Assembly: GCA_019155185.1 (NCBI GenBank)
Contig: CM032816.1
Span: forward strand, 5,051,010 to 5,115,009
Source: Beaufortia kweichowensis
Lineage: Eukaryota; Chordata; Actinopteri; Cypriniformes; Gastromyzontidae
Direction: 5' to 3'
DNA length: 64,000 nt
In this document: positions 39,024-50,842 of the stretch, in pieces
Layout of the letters: every line of letters starts with the position of its first letter
How positions within the stretch are numbered: the stretch's first letter is position 1
Notes under the pieces: generated by a model
Seen by the model: only the letters and a program-made list of their open reading frames with translations
The model's database searches: none
Told to the model about the DNA's origin: nothing
Translations under genes and position numbers: made by a program

Positions 39024-39115
39024 GGTTGTTATTATTATTTGTTTATTGTTATTTGTTTATTATTATTATTATTTGTTTATTATTATTTGTTTATTATTAT
39101 TTGTTTATTTTGTTA
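38928..39115. repeat. (TTA)n microsatellite grading into (TTATTATTTGTT)n
   Basis: ATT/TTA triplets with two GG interruptions, then a 12-base derived unit TTATTATTTGTT repeated from about 39040 to 39110. The Tyr/Ile-rich frame across it is an artefact. Confidence 0.95.
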
Positions 39116-39428
39116 TCCTTTGTTGATTACTATTGTTTGCTAATATAACTTCAGAAATGTAAATAAATTATAAAAAATGTATGTTTCTGTATGTACAAAG
39201 ATTAAAATCAATGTTTAAGAAGCGAATTTAAGTGTTTTTGTAATAAATAATTAAATAAATAATAAAATATAGTCTTGATCAAATCGGGAATTTCAGTATT
39301 TTAAATCAAATTCGGCTACTGTATCTCACAATCTATCATACAATCTATATATGTAATCTGAATGCTTTTATGCTAATCTCATAATTAGATTTTGAGACTT
39401 TAGTCTGGATTTCACAGACCGGCTCAGA

Positions 39429-40449
39429 GTTTAAAACCACTTTTTTGGGATGGCATTGGGCACATGCTTCTTCTTGAATTCTTTAACCACGCTTTTAACA
39501 TACACAGATCTAGAATCATCCCCTTTTAAACAGGATTTGCTCTAGAAAGTTTCCTAAATAAGTGATTTTTACCCACTACTCAGAATGATACTGGTCCTTT
39601 GGTTTCTAATTGCCAGGGATGTTTCTTATCTTCTCGTTTGTAATGGCGAAGAAGAGCGAATCGCTGTACCAAAGTTCTAGAGGGAATTCGATTTCAGTCG
39701 TTACCATGGGAACAGAAAGGATGAAGATGTATCTGTGCATGATAGTTGGCAAGCCTTGCTGACTTGGTGTGTATTGGTGTGTGCTCATGCATGCGTGCTT
39801 TTTGTGCGTTAACGTGTATCTTTCCATCGTTTGCATACAAGCCGTGGAGATCATGTTACCAGAATACCAGTTGTCGTTTAAAAATGTATAAAAAGTCCTC
39901 CTAATCCACATCATCTTCACACACATAAAACCTTTGCTGATCATTTAGTGGAAACACATTGGTAAGCACTCCAGCAGAAAAACACCTCATTAAAAAAGGT
40001 CATTTCATCATTTGAGTTTGCCACAGACCTTATGATAACCCTCTCTCTTTCTCTCTTTTAAGTGGTTTAACTGTTGGTTATTTCACACCCTATTAGCCCG
40101 ACTTTAGAAATGGTTTCAAGTCAGTCGTGTGGTCACTGCGGGGGTGACAGTTCGGAGTCGATGAATGTGACAATGACACGAGTGGTTCGTCTGGAGACAT
40201 TTAGCGAACGCAGTCTCGGATGCTTATTCTGTGGAGGGACTTGAGGCTAATTGGATTGGGAAGGAGGCGTGTTATGGGGTCCTCGACATGAAAGTCTCTC
40301 TGCACAGCTGAGGCCGACGCGTCTGCGCTCCAATCAAACTGATAGTGTCGACTGCATCTCATTCTGCTCTCAGCATGACCGTTTTAATTATTTGTCTTTT
40401 TCGTTTTTGGCAATTGCGAAATGTTATTTATTGAAGAAAAAGATTTTAC
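39429..40449. other. Non-coding stretch
   Basis: Mixed composition. The 112-codon minus-strand frame at 39606-39944 is unrecognised. The part from 40080 to 40380 is balanced and repeat-free. Confidence 0.3.
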
Positions 40450-40515
40450 TGCATGTGGTCTGATAGTTAGCACACAAGCTTTAGACATATTGAAATGCTG
40501 GTTTGATTCCAAGTC
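40450..40515 (+). mobile_element. Possible tRNA-derived SINE head
   Basis: GATAGTTAGCACACAAGC and, downstream, GGTTTGATTCC (40500-40510) resemble A- and B-box spacing in tRNA-SINEs. No SINE tail is evident. It may be a truncated head. Confidence 0.35.
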
Positions 40516-40559
40516 TGCAATGTTTTCAACATCTAGATTGTATACATCTATACTGTGTA

Positions 40560-40885
40560 CTGTATACTGTGGACAGGGTCACAAGTAGATAAAGGTCATT
40601 TAATCAAACCACTTTTTGGCAGAATATGCTGTTTTTAAATCCCAACATCTATATTATATATATATATATCTATACATGCACTCTGTTGACAGGGTCACAT
40701 CTATAAAGTAGATAAATGTAATTTATCTAATAATAAACCGCTTTTTTGGCAGGTTTTATGTCTATGCTATGTACTGTACCATGTGGAAAGGATCACGGTT
40801 TTAGTCCTATAAAGTAGATGACTGTAATTTAATCATAAACTACTTTTTTGTCAGGTTTGCAATGTTTTCAAATCTCCAAATCTGT
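40560..40885 (+). repeat. Three imperfect tandem copies of a ~100-116-base unit
   Basis: Each unit has CAGGGTCACA (or AAAGGATCACG), then AAGTAGATRAATGTAATTTA, then AAACYRCTTTTTTGGCAGG. Units begin near 40574, 40690 and 40787. The opening word resembles the CAGGGTCACA end of the MITE family at 11108, so the array may have grown from a MITE fragment. Confidence 0.75.
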
Positions 40886-41019
40886 ATTACTTACATCTAT
40901 AATATATAGTATACACAGACATCATTTTAGCTACAGTACGTAAAAAAATAATATACAGAATGTCATGTATCAGGTTAGCGATCGTGACAAGATTTAAAAC
41001 ATGCATGTTTTCCAGAGCA

Positions 41020-41600
41020 AATATATTGCTTCTGAAGTTGAACCCGTGCACCCCGCCTCTCTCCCACGCAGACGCGCAGGCTGAGACGTGTTGGGGCATG
41101 CTAACTCAACACGACAGTATGCTCCACGTGTGCCGCAGCAGAAGAATGCAGTTATTAAGCGCAGCACCTGCAGGCAGAATCTCTCTCCCACCACTAACCA
41201 GAAGACAAAGTAGCCAGAAAGTCCCCGAGCGGGCCGAGCGGCGAACTCTAATGTGCCGCTTTTATTCATCACGGCCCGCGTCCGCCGCCTCGCCGCCGCG
41301 AGGGACAGTGAACGATTCGGACTATTCAGCCTCATTACCGAGTCGTATTAATATTTAACAGGCCGAAATTGAGAAATAACGAGGTAATTGATGGCATCAA
41401 AAATGGAAGTGCTTGAACTCTATTGTATTATTTAAATATTTGTAATAGTGTCGCAATTACAGCCGGAAAAACGCATCTGAAAATGCAATACGGTAAAATA
41501 TTTAAGCCCAATAAGTCGGAATGGAAAAACAAGGTTACAGTGTAATGACAGGGCTTTAAATCACATCTCTCCAAATTTAATTACAGTTATCACAAAGAAA
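41020..41600. promoter_or_regulatory. Candidate conserved non-coding block with CpG cluster
   Basis: At 41220-41305 there are roughly fifteen CpGs in under 100 bases, unusual for the window. It is followed by motif-dense AT-rich sequence including GAGGTAATTGATGGCATC near 41381. Frames of 132 codons (plus) and 113 codons (minus) cross the CpG cluster, but GC-rich DNA lacks stops, and neither product is recognisable. Most likely a regulatory block or unmethylated CpG-rich patch. Confidence 0.35.
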
Positions 41601-43489
41601 AGAATGTGATTTGTTGGCTGTACCGTGGAAGATTTTCTCCTGCCGAGCATAAAGCTCTTACTCAGATGTGTGAAATATGAATTTGCATTGAGATCTCTTA
41701 ACAGGCACGCGTGCAGATTATGCGCGAGGTGTTACGGCTCTGTTGATGCTGATCTGAGACCTGCCTCCATTGCATTTCTCATAACCTTCTTCATGAGGGA
41801 AACTGTGAAACAGATCTCAGATCCGGACGAGTCTGTAATGGTCTAATAAGGCATCCAACATGAAACATCACAGAACAGAGAGAGAAACCGATGTCGGTGA
41901 ACGTGTGTCTCAGAGGGTGGTGGAAGTTCACGCTCAGCCTAGAGAATTCTGACTGTGTTTGTTGTTCTTTTAGTTGATATGAAGTAGAAGCTTTTCTGCC
42001 ATTATTTTTCATTGTTTTGTATCAATTGAGCGTAATGCTTTGTGTATAGTTGGGAATCTGAAACTCCTTTTCACAAGGACTTTTTCACAACTGGTTTGAA
42101 AATACTACATCCGAATGAACTTTGGTACCATTAGCAGTCCTTGGACGTCTGCGTTCTTTCGTATTTACTGCTCTGCCAAAAAATATCTCTGAGTTGTACT
42201 GTATGTTTGTATTTAATAAAAAGTGTTGAATGGAAAATAATACAAAGCTCACAAATGTTCATCTCAACACATCTGTCTGTTGCTGGTTGTAAGCAACTGC
42301 AAACAACACGACTAACTCAAATGACTTAAAGATGGTTTTTTCACCATGAAATTAAACTGAAACTTCTTTATTTTTTATGGAACGGGACTTGACTTTATTG
42401 ATCGTCCAATAGCCAGGCTTTTAACGTCCAACAATCTTTAAGTCCCGCCCTTCATTTTTTTCTAAATCCATAAGCCATTTCAGTTGGATATATGTCAAAT
42501 TATGGAAGAAAACGCTGTAGTCGAATAAATAAATAAACTTAAATAGTCAAAAAATAAATAAAATGAACGTTAAGTAAATCTGTAAGAAACCTGATACTGT
42601 TAAGTCAAATTAGAAACTAAGCATGAATCTTTTTTGTTTTTTCTTTGCGACCATCTTTCAATGGGACGTCACACTGCAAAGAAAACGTACATGCTGGACT
42701 GTGACAGGTCACAGACAGAGCGTTTCTTAGATGTTTTGTTTCTCTTTAAAGTTGTTTGAAGAACAGAAGAGTCTTGCAGAAGAAAACAGACTTTGGTTGA
42801 TGTTCTTGAAGTTGTCGTTGTCTGTTGCCATAGTACCGTAAATTATCTTCACAGGCAACAGTTCGAGCTTCAGACTCTGGGTACCATGTGCTGGCTCACT
42901 GATGCTTGTTGCTCTCATCAGATAAAGGAGCAAGAAGTAACAAGAAGCATTAGTTCATTAGATAGCATGTGGACAAACAGCCTTTCAGGTACATTGGTTT
43001 ATTTAGCAGATAGAGATTAATAATAACACAAGAGAAGATACAGTACAAATAATTGTTGTGAGTTGACAAAAAACCCTAATGCTTTTTGAGGTACCAGAAA
43101 CAAGCCACCATACAGACAAATTGCAAACAGCTGCCGGCACACCTGTAGCATTTCTCATTTTTCAGCACAGATTTGCTGGCTGGTTGACTTAGAGGCGTAA
43201 TCTGACTGAGAAAGCAGCACAAATAACATGCCGAAATGAAGTCTGCGCTCTGGAATCACTCTTACCATAACAGTCGTGCTGCAAATGATGAAGTATGACC
43301 CTGGTGCGTCAACATATGTAGAGGGTTGTATGAGGAGCTTTGCACAATTTCGAGGTGAAACTTTAGTAGAGACTGTGATATTATTACATATTGAATACTG
43401 TAAAGTATTTCGTTTTTTTTAAATAATGAACTGTTAATGTTTTTAAAAGGTGGACAGATCTTTAAAAGTACCATTTACCCATAATTCAT
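41601..43489. other. Non-coding stretch
   Basis: Mixed to AT-rich. The part from 41601 to 41960 is repeat-free. No gene, RNA gene or transposon end recognised. Confidence 0.35.
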
Positions 43490-43850
43490 AATAACTGTGT
43501 TCTTCCATGGATGACAATGGAGAGATTTAGAAATGTCCAAGTTCACCCTTCCATACAATGAATGTGGGTGGGGACCAGGATCTACCAAAATCTAGAAAAG
43601 GCAAAATGGCACAATAAGAGTAAGTCTATACAGCTGATGCAGTGTATAAAGTCATCTTAAGCCAGAAAGAAGAAAGATTTGCTTAAAAACCTTAAACTGA
43701 ATGTGACATTCAAGGCATTAATTATTGAAAAGCTGTGGTCACCATCCACTTTCATTGTATGGAAAACAGCAGATTTGATATTCTGCCATAAAACAAATAT
43801 TGTGTTGCATGAAGAAAGTAGCATACCGGTTTCAAAAAATGAAGACAGAA
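43490..43850. mobile_element. Degenerate palindromic MITE fragments
   Basis: Two pieces resemble the cyprinid palindromic elements. One has TTCTTCCATGGATGACAATG, near 43500. The other has TGGTCACCATCCACTTTCAT, TGTATGGAAAACAGCAGAT, ATATTCTGCCATAAA and GCATGAAGAAAGTAGCATAC at about 43737-43830. The ends are not clear. They overlap the 158-codon minus-strand frame 43657-44133, which is therefore not a gene. Confidence 0.5.
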
Positions 43851-45289
43851 TTTCCTCTCTGGTTAAGTAAACAAGTGTGAACGTGAAGTTCCGAGTAATA
43901 AAAACTGATCTGGGATCAGTCTCCAAGATGAGATTGCAAAGAAGCAATTCTAAATCAGTGCACGGTGCCTGGCTATACTGATCTGTGCTGGTGAAATGAC
44001 ACCGATGAGCGTCAAACCACCGCCAGCGATAGAGACAGAGAACACTAATGGACTGAATCCAGCCAGTGAATTTGCCAGTCCCCATTCTAAATAGATGGCC
44101 AATTTGTAAAATCGTCCGCCTGAACATAAGCATCTTGGGCCACTTTAATTGGTCAATTTCCCGCTTGTATTGAGTGCCTGGATTGATTTATTACCTTTTT
44201 TAAGAGGCCGTGGGGACCCGGTGAGAACAGCTGTGCCAGACGGCGGACGCGGTTGCAGCGCTGTTGGGAAAACAGCGAGAATGAAACATTCAATGGCGGA
44301 TGGAGAGGAGAGGTAGATATAAATAAGATAAAAATCTAATAAAATACTAGATTATTGCGTACACTAAATACTTGAAAGAAATGTGTGCATTAGGAAACAA
44401 GAAATACCAGTATACTACAATAATGTCACATGATTTAATTATGTACATATTTAATTCGCCAGAGGTTTCCATTTATTGACTTTTTTTATAAATCCAGTCT
44501 CTGTTAAGTGTCTTAACTCAAGGCCGTTCATTTAAAAAATAAGATAACACGCACAGTATGCATACTATATAATACAGAAATCGTAAGTTAATGGAAATAT
44601 CGAAAGGATAGACAAGAAAAGCACAAAAACATGGTACTGTAGGCAAGAAAGAAGGAGTTCCAGACAGTTGGCAGGAGTCTAGTCTGCTGTCTGGCATCGG
44701 AGAGGAACAGGGATGGATTTCAGCCTGTGTCTGCAAAGCGAGATTTGAGGATCCAAACAGAAGAGAGAGAGGTTGATTAGTGTATTGTCAAGATCGCATG
44801 ACTCTGTTGCTGATTGCAGGAGATTTTTGCGAAGGCAGATGCCGCGTGATGTTTGTGAAGTGGGTAGCCGGAGGTCTTCGAGTGGCACGTCTGTCACAGT
44901 CTGATGGGTCTCCATCAAATCTGACGTGAGCTCTCGAAAACCCTCATGAATAATCAGACAGCATTATTGAGATGTTTGATCTCTGGGATTGTTTCGTTTG
45001 TGGCATGCATTGCATAAGGAGAAGCGATGTAACTTGAAGTTTCTATTCTTGTTTGAGTATAATATTGTTTTAATGTCAAACTTTTATAGAAATTTCCCAT
45101 TTGTGTGACACTCTTTATAAGGTCTTTGAATGTTAGGATGTATATTTATATGTAAGAAAGTCATCCCTAAACACAACTGCAAGTGGTTATTGGATGTTTT
45201 GTCTGTAACACATTACCAAAATACCTCGGCCTCCAGTTCCCAGCACACTAACGTTCCTCTGCTGTCATGCGGTTTACAGTTCATTAGGT
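43851..45289. other. Non-coding stretch
   Basis: The part from 43890 to 44310 is balanced and repeat-free, with CpGs near 44210-44260, possibly conserved. The rest is AT-rich. Frames of 72-79 codons at 44518-44918 are unrecognised. Confidence 0.3.
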
Positions 45290-45835
45290 GTCATGTCTCT
45301 TGAAAAAGGGTTTTCCTGACTTTTTGGCAACGGAAGGCCATGTAAATTTATGCGGCTCTTTTGCGATTATTCATGCAGGAAGAGTAGCCGGGTGTAGCTC
45401 ACAGACATCGCAGGAATACTTCGGATTATCCGTTGCATGCAGCAGCAGACGTGCCCCGGTCGCCGCGTTAACGCGTTTCGGCGGAGACGCCTCCCAGGGA
45501 GAGGAGATAGCTGTGCTCTTCCTGTCTGAAGTAAAATTCTTGGAAAACTCCTGCATTTTACGGTGCAGATTATGAGGTACTGCGGGCGCTTGAACGCACT
45601 TCTCCAGAGTTCCTGGCTCGACTTTACGAACGGAGCCGACGTGTTTCTGCTGAATAAGAGAGTGAGGCATTTCTGCACAATTTTTCATCCACTCCAGAAG
45701 ATACAGGCCTGCTGGAAGATCAAAGGGATTTGAAGATCGCTCTCTCTCCGGGCTCCCCGCGTAAAGCGAATGCAACTGCATTATGTAATGTCCAATAAAT
45801 CTCCACGCCCTACGGAAAGACTTTAATTAAAGGGT
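45290..45835. promoter_or_regulatory. Candidate conserved non-coding block with CpG-rich core
   Basis: The core at 45450-45500 is CpG-dense and contains CGCGTTAACGCG, a perfect 12-base palindrome (45465-45476). Overlapping frames of 95, 103 and 136 codons exist on both strands, which reflects GC-rich low-stop DNA rather than coding. No product is recognised. Regulatory function is inference. Confidence 0.35.
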
Positions 45836-48207
45836 TAGTGTTCAGAACACAGACCTCATGTCATTCTGCCTCCCGCATCACTCCTCAAAGATTTACACAA
45901 CTATCCCACAAGCCAGACACACCTCTTGAACCACCGCCTCTGATAAACGTTCACAGAAATCGCTCAGTTTTCACTGCCCAACCTGCTGACATGGTGTCAC
46001 ACATACATTTGGGATGGGAATGGTTAGGAATTTAATGATTCATGTTCAGATTTAGTTCGCTCTTAATAATTTAGGTTCCTTTATAATTTTATTAACAATT
46101 TTTTTTAGTTTTGAAGCAGAAATATTTGGAGAGAGGAAATGCCGTTTTTATTGCTTTTGCTTCTCACAGCAGTATTTTTTTCACATTTTTTTTCAGATTT
46201 AGCAAATTAGTTATACAATTCTTGCTCAGATTTCTTTAAGTGTGGCATAAATTCAGACAATTTTTTTATAATAATTTGATATAATAATAATTATATTAAA
46301 TAAATGTTTAATATAATACAACAAAAGTAAAATACATTAATAATATTTAAATATTTAAAAAAGCATCAAAAAAGCATTACATATTCAGTAATTCATTCAC
46401 AAAAAGAATTAAATAATAATGTATTTTTTTTACATAAACATCGTCATGTGAAAAACAAGTCTATTTTTAATCTTCTTTCAGCTCTCACAAGTTTTAAGTA
46501 CACAATTTTTGTCTTATTTCTAGTCAGATATGCCAAAGTTAGATTATTTCCTTAGTATTTGTATGTCATTTGTATGTTTTTTTTTTTGATTTACTGAAAA
46601 ATGAATTGGCCTCAGGTCATGGTGTATATTTATGCGTCGAATTTTGTACCTGTATTGCGGTGACATTTAAAAAAAACATTTTGGTAAATACTGTAGCCCA
46701 TTTTTACCCGACACAAGCACACACCCTTCCTCTTCATTCTCATCTGGAAACAGTGAAAACAGATCCAGCCAATAGGAAGTCCAGAAGCAGAGGGTTAATG
46801 TGAGTTATGATGTAACGATCTCTCTTTTCTCCAAAGGAATGAAAGCCAACCGTTCTGAAAGTGCCCAGTGTTTCACACATCTTTTCCATCTCTCTCTTTT
46901 TCTTGGAAGGACAGAATGGCCACATTGTCCCTTACGGTTCAAACTCCATTCCTCAGGCTTAACAAGATTATAGGGTTGTTACTCTCTCCTTTCTGAACCT
47001 TTGATTTAAATGTGTTTACGTGCTTGTGTGTGTGACCTTGCTGATGCTCTCTGCACTTATCCGCTGAATAACAAGCTACAGAGGTTCATTTCAAAGAGCA
47101 CACTGCGTAAACATGTGGTGCCTATTGAAGGCCTTTAGACATCCAGTGCCCTTTATAATGAGATACTGTAGGTTCTACTTTACAGTGTATATACATATTG
47201 TTAGGGATTGGGTTCATAAGACATCTGTCCTTTTCAGAAGGACTGAGAGAGCAACACTGTCACGGTTAAGCTTTGCAACCCCTCCGACCCAATCATCATC
47301 CAGTCTGAGCACTCCTCTTTCAGCTCCTCCAGTGCTCCTGAAGCCCTCAAAGAAATGAAACAAAAATGTGGTTAATTACTGCATCATGAATGGGAAAGGA
47401 ATAAATGAGGTGCATAAGTAAAGCTATTAAAAACCAAAAGTCATTAAGCTGTGAAGCCGTTTGATTTCTGAAGCACCCTCGTGAGCTGACGGCTAATCCG
47501 GAGTCCACGGTGCGAAAGAGGGGAAACCCAAAGTGTCAGCCAAGCATGTAATGTCCTTTTATTTGGCCTGCTTGAATTCGGATTTGGCCTGGTGAAGAGA
47601 AACAAAGAAAAAGAATGAGCAAATGAACAAATAAAGTCAAGGAATTGTCTCGGAGAGACAGACTTTTGACTAGAGTATGAAGTCAAGCCCTCTTTGGACA
47701 GACAGAAACCAACTACGATTTGTATTGTTTGGGGATATATCTGAAATAGATTATGCAGTTTTGCAGTTATAGCTGAAATGTGTGCATTTGTGAACGGCTT
47801 GTGAACAGAATTTATTTCTGTCGAAAAGTAATAAGTACAGATTATTTCACAGACATAACTTTGAAGTTATAAAATCGAATATCCACTTCTGCATGCAGAT
47901 ATTTAGTTACCTTTCTACTAAGTGCCAAGAAACTTGAAAGTTGTTTTTGCCAGAAAGTTTTTTAACCTAAAAACTTTTTCATATTCATTGATTCGTTCTT
48001 ATTCAGAAACACTTGGTATGCTTCGTGATAACTAAAGTTTTTGTGATATATGGAGTCATGGTGCTTTGAGAGAAATATAGATTATTATTTCTTATTGGTT
48101 ATTTCCCTATTCTTCACTTTATATCACAATTTAAATTGAATTGGGTTAGTGTCTGTTGTGTTATCCTAGATAAAGACAAAATGCCAAGGAAAATAAAGCT
48201 AGAAAAA
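45836..48207. other. Non-coding stretch
   Basis: From 46050 to 46450 the sequence is strongly AT-rich with A and T runs. The rest is mixed, with short unrecognised frames. No gene, RNA gene or clear transposon. Confidence 0.35.
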
Positions 48208-48435
48208 TACAGTACTGTCCAAAAGTCTTTCTTCACCCAACAAAAATGGTTAATAGTGGTGTATTGATGTAAAATGTAAGCTGATATTACCTACTGACAA
48301 AATATATATACAGACTGTATATGTCAACATGCAAAGAACCTTAACAGCATATTGTTTTTTTATTTTAAATTGCGGACAACAAATCCAAAATAAAGGCATC
48401 ATAAAGAATTGAAATATGTGCAAATACAGTACATA
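48208..48435 (+). mobile_element. Possible Tc1/mariner-type end fragment
   Basis: TACAGTACTGTCCAAAAGTC followed by TTT resembles the ACAGTACTGTGCAAAAGTCTTAG-like terminal sequence of a vertebrate Tc1/mariner group. A TACAGTACATACG word at about 48426 might mark the other side but is a weak match. No transposase remains. Boundaries uncertain. Confidence 0.4.
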
Positions 48436-48448
48436 CGTAAATGTGTGT

Positions 48449-48570
48449 TTATGCAACTCAACTTGTAAAGCATTGCACTATCAACGCCTGCAGTGATAAA
48501 ATGTATTCTTCAAATGCACCGCAAGTCACTTTATATAAAAGCTTCTGCCAATGCATAAATGTAAATGTAA
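48449..48570 (+). mobile_element. tRNA-derived SINE with B box deleted
   Basis: The head ACTCAACTTGTAAAGCATTG (A-box side) runs into GTGATAAAATGTATTCTTCA, AATGCACCGCAAGTCACTTT, ATAAAAGCTTCTGCCAATGC and ATAAATGTAAATGTAA, the standard body and tail of a common cyprinid tRNA-SINE. The segment that should carry the B box between them is missing, so it cannot be an active pol III gene. Confidence 0.75.
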
Positions 48571-48839
48571 TGATTTCCGGCACATATAGTCCACAATTGA
48601 TTCCGCTGCAGACAGACACACACATTTGTCTCTTTCTCATGAACCGTTGGTTGTGGGTTCCACAGGTGCCTTTTAAATGATACAGCGTCTTCTAACCTTG
48701 CCTAGCTTTCTCAATCTGCTAACACAGTCCCCGGGGTGCACCCTGACCCCGTCTGCCCCCTCCGCCTCAGCTCATGTTCTGCAGATAGACCATTGCTTTC
48801 TCTTTTCTCTCAACACGTCTGTTTGCTTTTCAAATGGCC

Positions 48840-48940
48840 AATCAATGAACTCTTAGTTCATCGCATTGACCTCCGCATAATGCTGCTCATCCCTGCAGCC
48901 CTTTTAGGGGCGATCCTCTCTCTCTCTTTTATTAAGTCTG

Positions 48941-49031
<91 letters not shown>

Positions 49032-49345
49032 AAGTCTGCGCTTCTCTCTCTCTCTCTCTGTTCCCCCAGACAGCAGGGCTGCAGCTTTGTGTTGCTTATT
49101 GTTCAGCCTGAGGAATTAATGTGCTGCGAAATTAGCATTTTATCGGACTGCAGATACAGTAAAGCAGGTAATTAGAGAGAGGCAGCACTGGGAGATATAG
49201 ACGATTGCTGTAAGAGAAGGAGGTAAAGGGGATACCTGATAATAAACCTACGACTGTACTGACACGGGAGCCAGTGCAATATTTGTCATTACGACTGATG
49301 TTTTTATTATGTCGGGGATCATTAATTAATAGGATCATTTTGTGT
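48840..49345. promoter_or_regulatory. Candidate conserved non-coding element split by a CT microsatellite
   Basis: The downstream part has GAGGAATTAATGTGCTGCG (from about 49110), a TAATTA core at 49169-49174, and CATTAATTAATAGG near 49320. The upstream part (48840-48943) is equally complex. A CT array lies between two copies of TTATTAAGTCTGCGC (48929-48943 and 49027-49041). Enhancer function is inferred. Confidence 0.4.
48944..49026. repeat. (CT)n microsatellite between direct repeats
   Basis: About 41 CT units. The flanking 15-base direct repeat shows that a unique segment was duplicated together with CT sequence. The Leu/Ser frame across it (48736-49119) is an artefact. Confidence 0.97.
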
Positions 49346-50592
49346 TTTGCTTTTATGAATCGCTTGAGAAGCTCTGGTCCAAAACAGACACCTGAGGGAT
49401 GCAGTTTACAAATAATCCAGTAATATACGTTTTATTTAAAATATGTCACATGGTTTCTGGGTAGCTCAGCAGGGATGTAAAATTGTTGTGGCTTTGAGAA
49501 AATTTCTGTGGCTTGGTACTTAAAAGAAACACCTTAATCTTGTAATATTTTTCTGTATTTAATAATGTAATACATTTTCTATATTTTGATATAAAATAAA
49601 TAAATGATTAAAAATAATAAAATATATTTCTGCACAATTTAAAATAAATATTTGTTCATATATTTTTCTGTATTCAATTCACAAAGATCACAGTTCAGCT
49701 AAAACGTCATTTTTGTGCTGTAGATAAACGGAGAATAGACCACAGAAAACGCTGTCACAAACATCAAAAATACATATAGCTTCAATAAAAAAAGGTCTTT
49801 TGTAAATATGTCCCCAGTTTCTAATGCCACAGTTTATGTTTAAGGAATAGAGAGAATACAGCTTTCGTTTAATGGCTCTTGACTCAGTTTTTTTCTTTGT
49901 ACTGCAAACACAGAACTCTCTGCTTATCTCTTCTGCACATTGGAACACAGATCTCCCGATTGGGTGCCAAAAACATCGATACCATCAGATTCCTTGAAGC
50001 AGATACGATAGCATGTTTCCTGAAGCTTTCGCTCATTGAAGTCCTGCTTTCGCTCGCTGATCACTCGTGATTTCTGATAAGGGTTTGCTGGCACGAGAAG
50101 ACATGGCTTAATTCGGTTTCGCTTGCAAGCCTGTAAGAAAGTGCGCGTGGCACGAGAACGTTCTCACGTTTGTGCCTGCTGGGAGTTTTCTAATAAACTT
50201 GCGTCTACCTTCCCTGTATGAGGTTAACATCACAGCCGGAACATTCACAGACAATGACTCTCTATATTAGAGCTCGGAGAGTTGAATCTGCTCTCAGCTG
50301 CAGGGGCTGATGGGTCCAGAAGTGCCCCTGGACCTTAGATGGACCTGGCACTTGCTGACTAGCTTCTGTCCAGTCCTCTCACGTCCCCAGAGAAGGCAGA
50401 GGGAGCGGGAGGGCGGATTTGCCTCAGTCCAGCCTTTGGATGGGCGGCTGCATGAAACGCCAAACGTCCCACAAAATAGTCTTTCCACAGCTCGTGCAGT
50501 AGCTCAGGTCAGTCAGCCAGCCAAGTAGATGCCAGTCCAGATCCTGGAATTGCCTGTTGTTGAAGGTTTTGGATGAGGTACGGCTGGGAAAT
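49346..50592. other. Non-coding stretch
   Basis: AT-rich up to about 49700. The part from 50200 to 50560 is GC-richer and open on both strands for 64-72 codons, without a recognisable product. No mobile element found before the inverted-repeat structure that follows. Confidence 0.35.
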
Positions 50593-50842
50593 CACGGTGG
50601 AAAAGTCCAACACATTCGCAAATAGAAAAACGCTTCATTAGTTTGACAACAAAAAGTCCACAGGATGGGTCCACATCAGCTTCCACAGCTCTCAAAAGTA
50701 CAACATTGCAATAGAAAAGCTTGCGCAAGTAGGTCCACAACACTTGGTAAATGAAAAAGCTGGCTGCTGCAAAAGTCCACAACACCCCTGCAAATAGAAA
50801 AGCGCTGCAAAGTCCAGAACACTTGCCTGCAACACCCGACAA
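50593..50842 (-). repeat. Left minisatellite arm, reverse orientation, diverged
   Basis: Units read GTCCACAACACTTG-GTAAATGAAAAAGC and related forms. They are more diverged than in the right arm, and about half as many. Minus-strand frames here give the same VLWTF/ICKC-like peptide words as the right arm, confirming homology in opposite orientation. Confidence 0.75.

Larger units (their letters stand above)
38725..39428 (+). mobile_element. MITE with TGTGACCCTG-type ends, copy interrupted by microsatellite expansion
   Basis: The left part TGTTGCTCTCTGTGAAAACC and the right part GATTTTGAGACTTTAGTCTG then GATTTCACAGACCGG match the ends of the 250-base copy at 19316. The interior ATTGAGTAAATAATGATG precedes, and AAAGATTAAAATCAATG follows, a block of roughly 300 bases of (TA)n and (TTA)n that the other copies lack. 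Confidence 0.65.

Noticed and set aside
38916..39143. 75-codon Ile/Tyr-rich hydrophobic frame, superficially membrane-like
   Set aside because: Translation of a (TTA)n microsatellite.
40960..41358. 132-codon plus and 113-codon minus frames
   Set aside because: Same reason: a CpG-rich patch with few stops and no recognisable product.
43657..44133. 158-codon minus-strand frame
   Set aside because: It overlaps palindromic MITE fragments and gives no recognisable protein.
45371..45781. Frames of 136, 103 and 95 codons on both strands
   Set aside because: GC-rich DNA is poor in stops. The frames overlap on opposite strands and none is recognisable.
48736..49119. 127-codon frame with Leu-Ser run
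   Set aside because: It crosses the (CT)n microsatellite; the flanking part is not recognisable as protein.
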